NCBI RefSeq assembly: GCF_006715095.1
Contig: NZ_VFMO01000001.1
Coordinates: 2,914,001-2,978,000 of the forward strand
Source of the DNA: Yimella lutea
GTDB lineage: Bacteria; Actinomycetota; Actinomycetes; Actinomycetales; Dermatophilaceae
Length of the DNA: 64,000 bases
Direction of reading: 5' to 3'
Numbering within the stretch: position 1 is the first letter of the stretch; each line of letters opens with the position of its first letter. A program made the position numbers and the translations under genes. Positions 28,692 to 36,521 of the stretch are shown piece after piece. The notes beneath the pieces were generated by a model. That model was not told the DNA's origin and did no database searches. It was given only the letters and a program-made list of their open reading frames with translations.

Positions 28692-29222
28692 GTGCACCAA
28701 GAACGAATCACCGACTCGACCGACGCCCACCTGGACGTCTGGTCCGCCATGTTCAGCGACGACGACGGGCGTGATCGAGAGACCGAAGGGGTCCTCAACC
28801 GAGTCGTGCGCCTGAAGAACGAGTCGGATCGCCGGTTGCGCGAGGTGCTCCAGAACGACCCGCTCTCACTGGATGAGTACATGACGCTGCACGTGCTGGT
28901 CGGTGGTCAGACCAAGGGGCGTCCGCGCTCCACCCCAGCCCAACTGGCCGATCTGGCCGGCGTGAGCCGCGCGGGCATGACCGGGCGTCTGGACAAGCTG
29001 GAGCGTTCCGGTCTGGTCACCCGCACCCCCGACACCGATGATCGCCGCAGTGTCATCGTCGAGATCACCGCCAAGGGCCGCGAGGCCTGGGAGCGCATCG
29101 CCAACCGCTGGTCCGGTGAAGATGTCCGGATGCTCGAGGGCCTGTCGGTCGAGGAACTGCGGGAACTGAACGCACTGCTGCGCAAGGCGTTCCACACCAT
29201 CGAGAGCCGGCGCGACAGCTGA
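28692..29222 (+). CDS. MarR-family transcriptional regulator
   Basis: A 176-residue winged-helix regulator. The DNA-binding domain spans roughly 80-140: STPAQLADLAGVSRAGMTGRL is the recognition region and RTPDTDDRRSVIVEIT the wing with the family's D-x-R-S/R motif. MarR proteins repress transport or catabolic genes and release DNA on binding small aromatic ligands. GTG start at 28692. No gene next to it is an obvious target: the neighbour is the repeat cluster on one side and convergent map on the other, so its regulon may be itself or distant. Confidence 0.9.
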   Translation: MHQERITDSTDAHLDVWSAMFSDDDGRDRETEGVLNRVVRLKNESDRRLREVLQNDPLSLDEYMTLHVLVGGQTKGRPRSTPAQLADLAGVSRAGMTGRLDKLERSGLVTRTPDTDDRRSVIVEITAKGREAWERIANRWSGEDVRMLEGLSVEELRELNALLRKAFHTIESRRDS

Positions 29223-29246
29223 CGTCCGCAGTCCGGTGCCGGGTAC

Positions 29247-30014
29247 TCAGCCCCGGGCGGTCAGCACCAGTGGGCCGTCCTGCGTGACCGCAACGGTGTG
29301 CTCGCTGTGCGCGCCCCGCGAACCATCGGCACTGCGCAACGTCCAGCCGTCCTGATCGGTATAGATCTCGTCGGTCGACTCCATCAGCCATGGTTCGATC
29401 GCGATCACCAGCCCCGGCTGCAGCTTGAGTCCGCGACCGGGCCGACCGTCGTTGGGCACGTGCGGTTCGCCGTGCATCGTGCGGCCGACACCGTGTCCAC
29501 CGAACTGAGTGTTCACCCGGTAGCCGGCTGCCTTGCAAACCTCCGCGATGGACGCAGAAATGTCGCCGAGCTTGTTACCCACAGTCGCCGCTGCAATGCC
29601 GGCTTCGAGCGCCTTCTCGGTCGTCTCGATCAGACGAAGGTCCTGTGCTCGGGGCGTGCCGACGACCAGCGACAGCGCCGAGTCCGACACCCACCCGTCG
29701 ATCGACACCGCGAAGTCGACGCTGAGCAGGTCACCCTCGGCCAGGACGTAGTCGTGCGGCAGACCGTGCAGCACCGCATCGTTGACGCTGGTGCACAGCA
29801 CCTTGCCGAACGGGCTCGCCCCGAAGCTCGGGTGGTAGTCGATATAGCACGACTCTCCCCCGGCGTCCCGAATCATCTTGTGCGCCAACGCATCCAGTTC
29901 GAGCAGGTTGACGCCGACGTCCGCCTTCTCCCGCAGCGCGGTGAGCACCTCAGCGACGAGCCGACCGGCCGGACGCATCTGTTCGAGCTCCTTGGCGGAG
30001 CGGAGTTCTATCAC
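29247..30014 (-). CDS. map: Methionine aminopeptidase
   Basis: Type I methionine aminopeptidase, removing the initiator Met from nascent proteins. The 255-residue protein has the metal ligands in order: D in VDFAVSIDGW, D in SDSA, H in GGHGVGRTMH, E in IEPW and E in SEHTVAV. I chose the GTG at 30014, giving a start of (M)IELRSAKELEQM typical of the family and a GTGA overlap with the M3 peptidase stop; a TTG at 30026 would add four residues. It shares an operon with the oligopeptidase. No N-terminal zinc-finger extension is present. Confidence 0.95.
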   Translation of the reverse strand: MIELRSAKELEQMRPAGRLVAEVLTALREKADVGVNLLELDALAHKMIRDAGGESCYIDYHPSFGASPFGKVLCTSVNDAVLHGLPHDYVLAEGDLLSVDFAVSIDGWVSDSALSLVVGTPRAQDLRLIETTEKALEAGIAAATVGNKLGDISASIAEVCKAAGYRVNTQFGGHGVGRTMHGEPHVPNDGRPGRGLKLQPGLVIAIEPWLMESTDEIYTDQDGWTLRSADGSRGAHSEHTVAVTQDGPLVLTARG

Positions 30015-31912
30015 TTTTCGAGCCAATCGGCGTAGGCGTCGAAGGTGTAGTCGCGTCCGAGGAAGTCGCGCACCAGTTCAGCAGCGTCCTTGCGTCCGCC
30101 CATGCCGAGCACCGTCTCCCGGTACCGGGTCGCGACGTCCTGGTCGAACAGGTCGCCGGCATCGAAGGCGCTGAACATGTCCTTGGCGATGACCAGCGAC
30201 CACATGTAGGTGTAGTAACCCGAGCCATATCCGTCGAGGTGGCCGAACGAGCAGTGGAAGTGGTTGTCCGGCAACGGCGGGAAGACGGAGTACTTGCGCT
30301 GCGTCTGCTGCAGATAGGACGTCATGTCCTCGGGCCGGTCGACGTGCAGCCCAAGGGACACCGCCGCGTAGAACATCTGCGTCCGCGCCATGAAGCCCTT
30401 GCCGAACTCGTCGGCTTCCTTCATGCGTGCGACCAGGTCGGCCGGGATCGGCTCGCCCTCGTCGTTGGTGGCGAACGTCGCGAGAACGCTTGCGTCCCAA
30501 GCCCATTCCTCGAGCATCTGGCTCGGTGCTTCGACGAAGTCCCACTCGGTGGCGACACCGGAGAAGCGGTTCCACTGCTGTGCCTGACCGCCCACCACGT
30601 GGTGAACGAGGTGACCGAACTCGTGGAAGAGCGTGACGACCTCGTCGTGCTCCATGAGCCCGCGGCTGAAGTTGCAGACCAGCACTCCCTCGGGCAGTTG
30701 CACACCGTCGACACCACTCACCAGCGTGAACTGTGCAGCGTGCTTGAACTTGCCCTCGCGCGGGTGCAGGTCGAGGTAGATCCGGCCGATGCGTTCGCCG
30801 TCCTTGAGGACGTCGTAGCCGGTGACGTCCGCGTGCCACACGGTGGCCTCCGGGACGGCTTTCCATTCCAGACCGAACAACCGACCGGTCACGTCGAGCA
30901 GGCCCTGCCGGACGCGGTCGAACCGGAAGTAGGTTCGGGTCAGCTGCGCGTCGACGTCGTGCTGCTCCTTGCGCACCAATTCCGAGTAGTACGCCGTGTC
31001 GACGGCAGTGACGTCCTCGACGTCCGGGTGGTCCTGGTGCAGTCGATCGAGCAGGGTCTGCTTGTCGGCGAGCGCTCGGTCGTTCGCGGCGTCGGTGATC
31101 TTGTCGATGAAGGTACGGATCTCCTTGCCCTCACCGATCATCTTCACCTCGGCATCGAAGTCGGCCCAGTTGGCGTACCCGAGAAGTTCGGCGTGCTCCT
31201 GGCGAAGAGCGAAAAGCCGTTGCAGCACAGCGTCATTGGCCGGCCACGCGATGTTGCTGCGCTCGTGCGTCATTGCCTGACGAACGGTGCGGTCGGCGCA
31301 GAAGGTCATCAGCGGGACGGAGTCGGGGTAGTCGGTGGTGACCGTGACCGTGCCGTCCGGACCTGCCGGGTGGGCATCGAGCCAGTCCTGCGGCATACCG
31401 GCGAGCTGCTCCGGTGCGACGGTGATGGAGCGGACGCCGTCGCGGATGTTCTTGCCGAACTCCTGCCCGGCCTTCAGTACCTCCTGCGCAAGCTGACGCA
31501 GGCGCTCACGGTCGGCCTCGGACTTGTCGACGCCTGCGCGGCGGAAGTCGCGCCGGGTGAGTTCGAGCAGGCGCTGGGCGTCGGGGTCGCCGCCCGGATC
31601 AGCCGCGTCGAGCACCGCGAACAGTTCGCTGTCGAGACCGAGCTCCGTGGAGTATGCGTCGACGCGTTGCATCGCCTCGTCGGCGGCGTCACGTACGCCC
31701 GCGTCCGGGTGCACCTCGGAGAACAAGGACGATGCGGCCGCAGCGTTACCGAGCTCGATCTGCACCGCGTTCCAGGTCGCGAGCACGTCCTTGACCGAGC
31801 CGTCCTTCAGTCGCTCGACGAGGGTCTTGGCGTCATCCAGAGCACCGTCGCAGCGGTCGGTCAGCCAGTCGAGAGCGTCGTCGGTGGGCAGGGCAAGCGG
31901 AGTCGAAGTCAC
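30011..31912 (-). CDS. M3-family oligopeptidase
   Basis: A 633-residue zinc metallopeptidase of the thimet oligopeptidase family (M3), which degrades short peptides in the cytoplasm. The zinc site is HEFGHLVHHV with the HEXXH core, followed about 25 residues later by the family's third ligand region (EAPSQMLEEWAWD). The substrate-binding segment near the C-terminus is HFHCSFGHLDGYGSGYYTYMW. It has no signal peptide. Its stop overlaps the map start, so amino-terminal trimming and peptide degradation enzymes are encoded together. Confidence 0.94.
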   Translation of the reverse strand: MTSTPLALPTDDALDWLTDRCDGALDDAKTLVERLKDGSVKDVLATWNAVQIELGNAAAASSLFSEVHPDAGVRDAADEAMQRVDAYSTELGLDSELFAVLDAADPGGDPDAQRLLELTRRDFRRAGVDKSEADRERLRQLAQEVLKAGQEFGKNIRDGVRSITVAPEQLAGMPQDWLDAHPAGPDGTVTVTTDYPDSVPLMTFCADRTVRQAMTHERSNIAWPANDAVLQRLFALRQEHAELLGYANWADFDAEVKMIGEGKEIRTFIDKITDAANDRALADKQTLLDRLHQDHPDVEDVTAVDTAYYSELVRKEQHDVDAQLTRTYFRFDRVRQGLLDVTGRLFGLEWKAVPEATVWHADVTGYDVLKDGERIGRIYLDLHPREGKFKHAAQFTLVSGVDGVQLPEGVLVCNFSRGLMEHDEVVTLFHEFGHLVHHVVGGQAQQWNRFSGVATEWDFVEAPSQMLEEWAWDASVLATFATNDEGEPIPADLVARMKEADEFGKGFMARTQMFYAAVSLGLHVDRPEDMTSYLQQTQRKYSVFPPLPDNHFHCSFGHLDGYGSGYYTYMWSLVIAKDMFSAFDAGDLFDQDVATRYRETVLGMGGRKDAAELVRDFLGRDYTFDAYADWLEK

Positions 31913-31960
31913 GTCCGCCAGCCTAACCGCGCCGGCGCGGTGGCAAGCGACTGCCGGACC

Positions 31961-32821
31961 TCAGGGACGCGGAGTGAGGGTCGAGATCATCTTCATGACC
32001 TCGGCATCGCTAGGCACCTGCTTGCCGCCCTGGTCCCGCACCAACATCCATACGGTCGATTTGGTCCCGACCGGCACCGCAACGGCGAACACATCCGAGC
32101 GCACCGCGTTGCAGTTCTTGCCACCAGGGGCGCCGTTCGTAGCCGTCGTTCGAGCAAGAGTCGCCATGAAGCCGTTCACCCGCACCGACGTCACCTTCGG
32201 CGCGGCCGGCACCGGTCCCGCTGAGCCGTCGGCCTTCGTCCCGATCGTCTTGGCCATGCGCGTGGCGGCGTCCGTCGCAGCGCTGCTCGGAGGATCGCTC
32301 ACCTGTCCCCGCAGACCGACCGCGGTCGTGGGAGCACTCGGCTCGGTCGCGCAGCTCCCGGATCCCTGCGTCGCGGCGGAGTGGACTCCGAACAGGTTGG
32401 GGCTCTGCAGACCCTCGGCGTTCTGCTGTCCCCAGATGACGTTCGGCACCTGCTTCCAGCCGGCAGGCACCGAGTAGGCGACCTTGTCCGCGGGCTTTCC
32501 CTGGACCACCTGCCAGCCGGGAACAACGGAAGGGTTCGGTCCGGTCGGTGACGAGGTGCTGGGTGAGGACGTCTGTTGCACAGACGAACCGGAGGTCGTG
32601 GTGGCCGGCGAGGTCGTCGACGATGTGGCCGCCTTGTCGTCACCGGCCTGCTGAGTCGCCCAGTACCCGAGCCCGGCGACCGCGAACAGACCTACCACGG
32701 CACCCGCCAGCAGCGCTTTACCCTTGCCGCCCGAGTTGTCCTGCGGGTCGCGAAGCTTCTTCGCATAGTGGTCGTAGTACCGCGACTGCGGATTGGTCTC
32801 CTGCTCGTGCCGCTTGGCCAT
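31961..32821 (-). CDS. Membrane-anchored extracellular protein of unknown function
   Basis: A 286-residue protein with a cytoplasmic head rich in charged residues (about 1-34), one membrane segment (ALLAGAVVGLFAVAGLGYWA, about 36-55), then a Ser/Thr/Pro-rich spacer (about 60-100) of the kind that spans the cell wall, and a globular domain with two cysteine pairs possible (SGSCATE, GKNCNAV). I do not recognise its family with confidence. ATG start at 32821 with AGGAGG upstream. It is the last gene of the block ending with map and M3; spacing to M3 is 48 bases. Confidence 0.7.
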   Translation of the reverse strand: MAKRHEQETNPQSRYYDHYAKKLRDPQDNSGGKGKALLAGAVVGLFAVAGLGYWATQQAGDDKAATSSTTSPATTTSGSSVQQTSSPSTSSPTGPNPSVVPGWQVVQGKPADKVAYSVPAGWKQVPNVIWGQQNAEGLQSPNLFGVHSAATQGSGSCATEPSAPTTAVGLRGQVSDPPSSAATDAATRMAKTIGTKADGSAGPVPAAPKVTSVRVNGFMATLARTTATNGAPGGKNCNAVRSDVFAVAVPVGTKSTVWMLVRDQGGKQVPSDAEVMKMISTLTPRP

Positions 32822-32884
32822 GCGCCCTCCTGAAGCTCGCCAACGAATCCTAAAGGCATGGACGGCAGATCAGGTCGGCACAGA

Positions 32885-33751
32885 TCAGCGTGACCGCCGC
32901 GGTCTCGGCTGGCAGACAGGGCAGGAGAACGACCCGCGGTTCATGAACTGCTCGCGCACCATGAGCGCACCGCAGCGGCGGCACTCCTTGCCCGCGCGGC
33001 CGTAGGCGTTGAGAGAACGGTCGAAGTAGCCGCTGGCGCCGTTCACGTTCACGTAGAGCGCGTCGAAACTGGTGCCGCCCTGGCCGAGCGCTTCGGACAT
33101 CACGGTCGCCGCGTGCGCGAGCACCTCGCCGGCCGCCTTCGCACTCACCTTGTCGGTCAGCCGCTCACCGTGCAGCTTCGCGCGCCACAGCGCCTCATCG
33201 GCGTAGATGTTGCCGATGCCGGACACCAGAGTCTGATCGAGCAGGGCTCGTTTGATCTGGGTGTGCTTGCGCCGCATCCGGGTGAGGGTCTGCCGTAGGT
33301 CGAACGCGGACTCCAGTGGGTCGGGCGCGATATGCCGAATGACGCTGGGGATCGACGCATTCGAGTGATCGTCCGGCAGCATCTCGACGAGTTGGAGCCC
33401 ACCGAAGGTGCGCTGGTCGACGAACCGTAACTGCTTGCCGTCGTCGAGTCCGAAGAGCGCGTGACAGTGCTTCTCCCGCGGCGCATCGGGATCCTCTACG
33501 AGCAACTGGCCGCTCATGCCGAGGTGGACGACGAGCGCCTGCCCGTCGTCCAGATCCATCCACAGGTACTTGCCGCGTCGGCGGGCGGAGTCCACCCGCA
33601 CGCCGGTGAGCGCAGCAGCGAGCGCAGCCGGTCCGGCCTCGTGGCGGCGTGCCACCCGCGAGCCGAGCACCTCGGCCGTTTCGATGCGTCGCCCGACCAC
33701 GTGATCGGCGACCCCGCGGCGGACGACCTCCACCTCAGGCAGTTCAGGCAA
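32885..33751 (-). CDS. mutM: Formamidopyrimidine-DNA glycosylase
   Basis: MutM (Fpg) removes 8-oxoguanine from DNA by base excision. The protein must expose an N-terminal proline after the initiator is removed, and the frame reads [13 protein letters not shown] where the first L is a TTG codon at 33751; I take this as the start, overlapping the rnc stop by eight bases. Supporting motifs are the [10 protein letters not shown] lysine region, the helix-two-turn-helix [11 protein letters not shown]...[11 protein letters not shown] and the C-terminal zinc finger CRRCG...SFSCPVC. About 288 residues, usual for the family. Confidence 0.95.
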   Translation of the reverse strand: MPELPEVEVVRRGVADHVVGRRIETAEVLGSRVARRHEAGPAALAAALTGVRVDSARRRGKYLWMDLDDGQALVVHLGMSGQLLVEDPDAPREKHCHALFGLDDGKQLRFVDQRTFGGLQLVEMLPDDHSNASIPSVIRHIAPDPLESAFDLRQTLTRMRRKHTQIKRALLDQTLVSGIGNIYADEALWRAKLHGERLTDKVSAKAAGEVLAHAATVMSEALGQGGTSFDALYVNVNGASGYFDRSLNAYGRAGKECRRCGALMVREQFMNRGSFSCPVCQPRPRRSR

Positions 33752-34523
33752 GCTCGACGTCCCGCTTGAGTTCGGTGGCGGGTTTCGCGGAGGTGCGCGC
33801 TTTGAGCGTCTTCCACGCTGCCTCGGCGGCGACCTGCTCCGCGGACTTCTTGTTGCGACCCACTCCGGTGCCGAGCACCTCACCGGCCACCAGGACGGAT
33901 GCGGTGAACACCTTGTCGTGGTCGGGGCCCTGATCGGTGACCTGGTAGGACGGAGAGCCCAGTTCGTGGCCGGCGGCGAGCTCCTGCAGGGAGGTCTTCC
34001 AGTCCAGACCGGCGCCGAGATCCGCAGCCTGCTCGATCAGGTCGTCGACCATGTGGTGCACCAGGCGGTGTGCCGGCTCGATGCCTCCGCACAGGTAGAC
34101 AGCACCGATGACTGCCTCGACGGTGTCGGCCAGGATCGAGTCCTTGTCGCGTCCGCCGCTGGTGTCCTCGCCGCGTCCGAGCAGGATGTACTCGCCCAAC
34201 TCCAGAGCGCGGCCGACGCCGGCGAGCGCACGCGCGTTGACGACCGAGGCGCGGAACTTCGCCAGTTGCCCCTCGGGCAAGTCAGGGTGGGTGACATACA
34301 GCGCTTCGGTGACCACCAACCCCAGCACGGCGTCGCCGAGGAACTCCTGGCGCTCGTTGTGCGGGAGGTTCCCGTTCTCGTACGCGTACGACCGATGCGT
34401 CAGCGCACGCAGAAGCAGCGGCTCGTCGATGTCCGTTCCGCTGATCTGCGCAAGCAGGGCGGAGAGGTCACCGACGGGCCGCTGCGAAGCCTTCGCAGAG
34501 GCAGCCCGTTTCGACGAAGCCAC
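33744..34523 (-). CDS. rnc: Ribonuclease III
   Basis: RNase III cuts double-stranded RNA, including rRNA precursors. The signature is [20 protein letters not shown] with catalytic acidic residues, the second site is [12 protein letters not shown], and a C-terminal double-stranded-RNA-binding domain ([20 protein letters not shown]...[14 protein letters not shown]). The best start is the GTG at 34523 (VASSKRAAS), about 259 residues, placed after the rpmF stop; no ATG fits. It precedes and overlaps mutM, the classical rpmF-rnc-mutM order of actinobacteria. Confidence 0.95.
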   Translation of the reverse strand: MASSKRAASAKASQRPVGDLSALLAQISGTDIDEPLLLRALTHRSYAYENGNLPHNERQEFLGDAVLGLVVTEALYVTHPDLPEGQLAKFRASVVNARALAGVGRALELGEYILLGRGEDTSGGRDKDSILADTVEAVIGAVYLCGGIEPAHRLVHHMVDDLIEQAADLGAGLDWKTSLQELAAGHELGSPSYQVTDQGPDHDKVFTASVLVAGEVLGTGVGRNKKSAEQVAAEAAWKTLKARTSAKPATELKRDVELA

Positions 34524-34537
34524 GTCGACCGGGTGTC

Positions 34538-34732
34538 TCAGGCCTGGTGAGCGGTCTGCTCCGCGGCGCTGTAGTGACGACCCTTGTAGGTGCCGCAGGC
34601 CGGGCAAGCCATGTGCGGCTGGGCCAGGGCGCTGCAGTTCGGGCACGTCGTGGTCACGACCGGCGTCGTCTTCCAGTTCGCACGGCGCGAACGGGTGTTG
34701 GAGCGCGACATCTTCCGCTTCGGGACAGCCAC
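34538..34732 (-). CDS. rpmF: 50S ribosomal protein L32
   Basis: A 64-residue L32 protein beginning [21 protein letters not shown], with a zinc ribbon CPNC...CPAC. The zinc-binding version is the replete (C+) paralogue. GTG start at 34732 with AGAGGAA upstream. It lies one base after the DUF177 gene stop and 14 bases before the rnc start, so DUF177-rpmF-rnc-mutM forms one operon, as in many bacteria. Confidence 0.97.
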   Translation of the reverse strand: MAVPKRKMSRSNTRSRRANWKTTPVVTTTCPNCSALAQPHMACPACGTYKGRHYSAAEQTAHQA

Positions 34733-34733
34733 G

Positions 34734-35330
34734 TCAGTTCCTCTTCTCGTCGTTCTCGGCGTCGGCCATACCGGCCAGCGCCGACCATCGGGGATCGATC
34801 ACTTCATGATGGTGGTCCGGGTCGTCCGCCAGGCGCGCTCCGCATTCGGAGCACAGACCCGGACAGTCTTCCTGGCACACCGGCTGGAAGGGCAGCAAAG
34901 GCACCACCACATCCCGCAACATCGGCTCCAGATCGGCGAGATCGCCGTCCAGAACGTGCATGTCCTCATCGTCGCCGGCCACCTGGTTGTGGTGGGCCGC
35001 GCGGTCGGCGTAAGCGAACAGCTCCTGGAATTCGACATCCACAGGTTCGTGGACCGGTTCCAAGCACCGCACGCAAGCACCGGTCGCCGTGGCACGGGCC
35101 GAACCGGAGATCAGCACCCCTTCCATCACCGACTCAATGCGCAGGTCGAGCTCGATCGGCTCGCCCTGCGCGATCTCGATCACCTCGTTGCCGAAGAGAT
35201 CGGGCGCCGGCACATCACGTTCGATCTGAGCCATGTGCCCCGGACGCCGCCCCAGTTCCTTGGTGTCAAGGACGAGCGGGTTACGCGGGTCGAGGTGCAT
35301 GTCGGCTCGGCGATCTTCGTGGTGAGTCAT
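34734..35330 (-). CDS. DUF177 (YceD-like) protein
   Basis: A 198-residue member of the DUF177 family, which is nearly always encoded next to rpmF and is thought to act in 23S rRNA or large-subunit biogenesis. Family features are the conserved cysteine centre CVRCLEPV and the later CQEDCPGLCSECGARL near residues 150-170, typical of a zinc-binding fold. ATG start at 35330; an internal ATG ten residues on (MHLDPRN) is another possibility. It overlaps no neighbour but leaves one base before rpmF. Upstream, 117 bases separate it from coaD. Confidence 0.88.
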   Translation of the reverse strand: MTHHEDRRADMHLDPRNPLVLDTKELGRRPGHMAQIERDVPAPDLFGNEVIEIAQGEPIELDLRIESVMEGVLISGSARATATGACVRCLEPVHEPVDVEFQELFAYADRAAHHNQVAGDDEDMHVLDGDLADLEPMLRDVVVPLLPFQPVCQEDCPGLCSECGARLADDPDHHHEVIDPRWSALAGMADAENDEKRN

Positions 35331-35447
35331 GGGTGGTGGTACTGCTCGGTTCGGACCACGTCAAGGACGATGCAGACCGACACACAAGGTTACCGGTGCG
35401 AGCACCGATTCCCCAAACTCGCGGTCGGCACTCAGCCACCGGCGCGC

Positions 35448-35951
35448 TCAGTCACCGCGCAATCGCTGCACGAGTGGCTCGAGTACCGGGGGCGGCACCA
35501 TCGCCGACACGTCCGCGCCGTGCTGCGCACACACCCGCACCAGCGAGGAGGAGTAGTGCGAGACGCTCGGATCGGCCGCGACGAAGAGCGTCTCGACGCC
35601 GGTCATCTCGGTGTTCATCTGAGCCATCGGCATCTCGTACGCGAAGTCGGTGCCGTTGCGCAGGCCCTTGATCATCACGCCCGCGTCGAGTTCGCGGCAC
35701 ACATCGACGACCAACCGGTTGCCGAACGCCTGCGCGCGCACGTTGGGCAGGTGTGCGACGGACTCCTCGATCAGCCGGACGCGTTCCTCGGGCGTGAAGG
35801 TGCCGTTCTTGTCGGGGTTGTAGACGACCGCGACGACGACCTCGTCGAACAGCTCGGCGGCGCGGGTGATCACGTCGAGGTGGCCGACGGTGATCGGGTC
35901 GAACGAACCGGGGCTCACAGCCCGACGCACGTCGGCGCTCACATCATTCAC
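35448..35951 (-). CDS. coaD: Phosphopantetheine adenylyltransferase
   Basis: CoaD makes dephospho-CoA from 4'-phosphopantetheine and ATP, the penultimate step of coenzyme A synthesis. The 167-residue protein has the nucleotidyltransferase motif SFDPITVGHLDVI (T/HxGH) and the late YSSSLVR loop. The GTG at 35951 overlaps the rsmD stop as GTGA; a GTG three codons later (35942) is also possible. Position after rsmD is the common arrangement in bacteria. Confidence 0.96.
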   Translation of the reverse strand: MNDVSADVRRAVSPGSFDPITVGHLDVITRAAELFDEVVVAVVYNPDKNGTFTPEERVRLIEESVAHLPNVRAQAFGNRLVVDVCRELDAGVMIKGLRNGTDFAYEMPMAQMNTEMTGVETLFVAADPSVSHYSSSLVRVCAQHGADVSAMVPPPVLEPLVQRLRGD

Positions 35952-36520
35952 GCGGCATCTCCTTCAGGCACGAACTCAGCGAACCACACGGTCGTCTCGC
36001 CGTAACGGCGCGGACCGATCAACTCCACATCGGCCGGCCACACCGGCTCGGGTGAGCGCGACGAGCGCTCCACCACCAGCACCGCGTCCTGATTGAGCCA
36101 ACCCGTTGCCAGACGCTGCAGGACGGTGGCGAGATTGGCGTCGTCGATGTCGTACGGGGGGTCGATGAGGACCAGATCGAAGGGCTCCCCCGTCGCACCG
36201 GCCACCACCTTCTCCACCGACTCGGTACGCACCTGCACGTCCGGTAGCCCGAGTTCACGCACATTGCGCTGCACCACCGCCGCCGCGCGGCGGTCCTTCT
36301 CGACCAGCACCACCGCGCAGGCGCCCCGACTGGCGGCTTCGAGGCCGAGCGCTCCGGATCCTGCGTAGAGGTCGAGCACACGTGCGTCCTGCAACGCATC
36401 AAGGTGTTCGAGGCGGGCGAACAACGCCTCCCGGACCCGCTCACTGGTCGGACGCGTGGAGTCACCGGGGGGCGTTGCCAAACGGCGTCCGCCCGCGACA
36501 CCGGCGATGATGCGGGTCAT
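35948..36520 (-). CDS. rsmD: 16S rRNA (guanine966-N2)-methyltransferase
   Basis: RsmD methylates G966 of 16S rRNA. The 190-residue protein starts MTRIIAGVAGGRRL, contains the SAM site VLDLYAGSGALGLEA and the catalytic DPPY in LVLIDPPYDIDD. The ATG at 36520 begins one base after the recG stop; the longer frame upstream is not family-like. It couples by overlap to coaD. Length and motif order are typical. Confidence 0.96.
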   Translation of the reverse strand: MTRIIAGVAGGRRLATPPGDSTRPTSERVREALFARLEHLDALQDARVLDLYAGSGALGLEAASRGACAVVLVEKDRRAAAVVQRNVRELGLPDVQVRTESVEKVVAGATGEPFDLVLIDPPYDIDDANLATVLQRLATGWLNQDAVLVVERSSRSPEPVWPADVELIGPRRYGETTVWFAEFVPEGDAA

Positions 36521-36521
36521 G

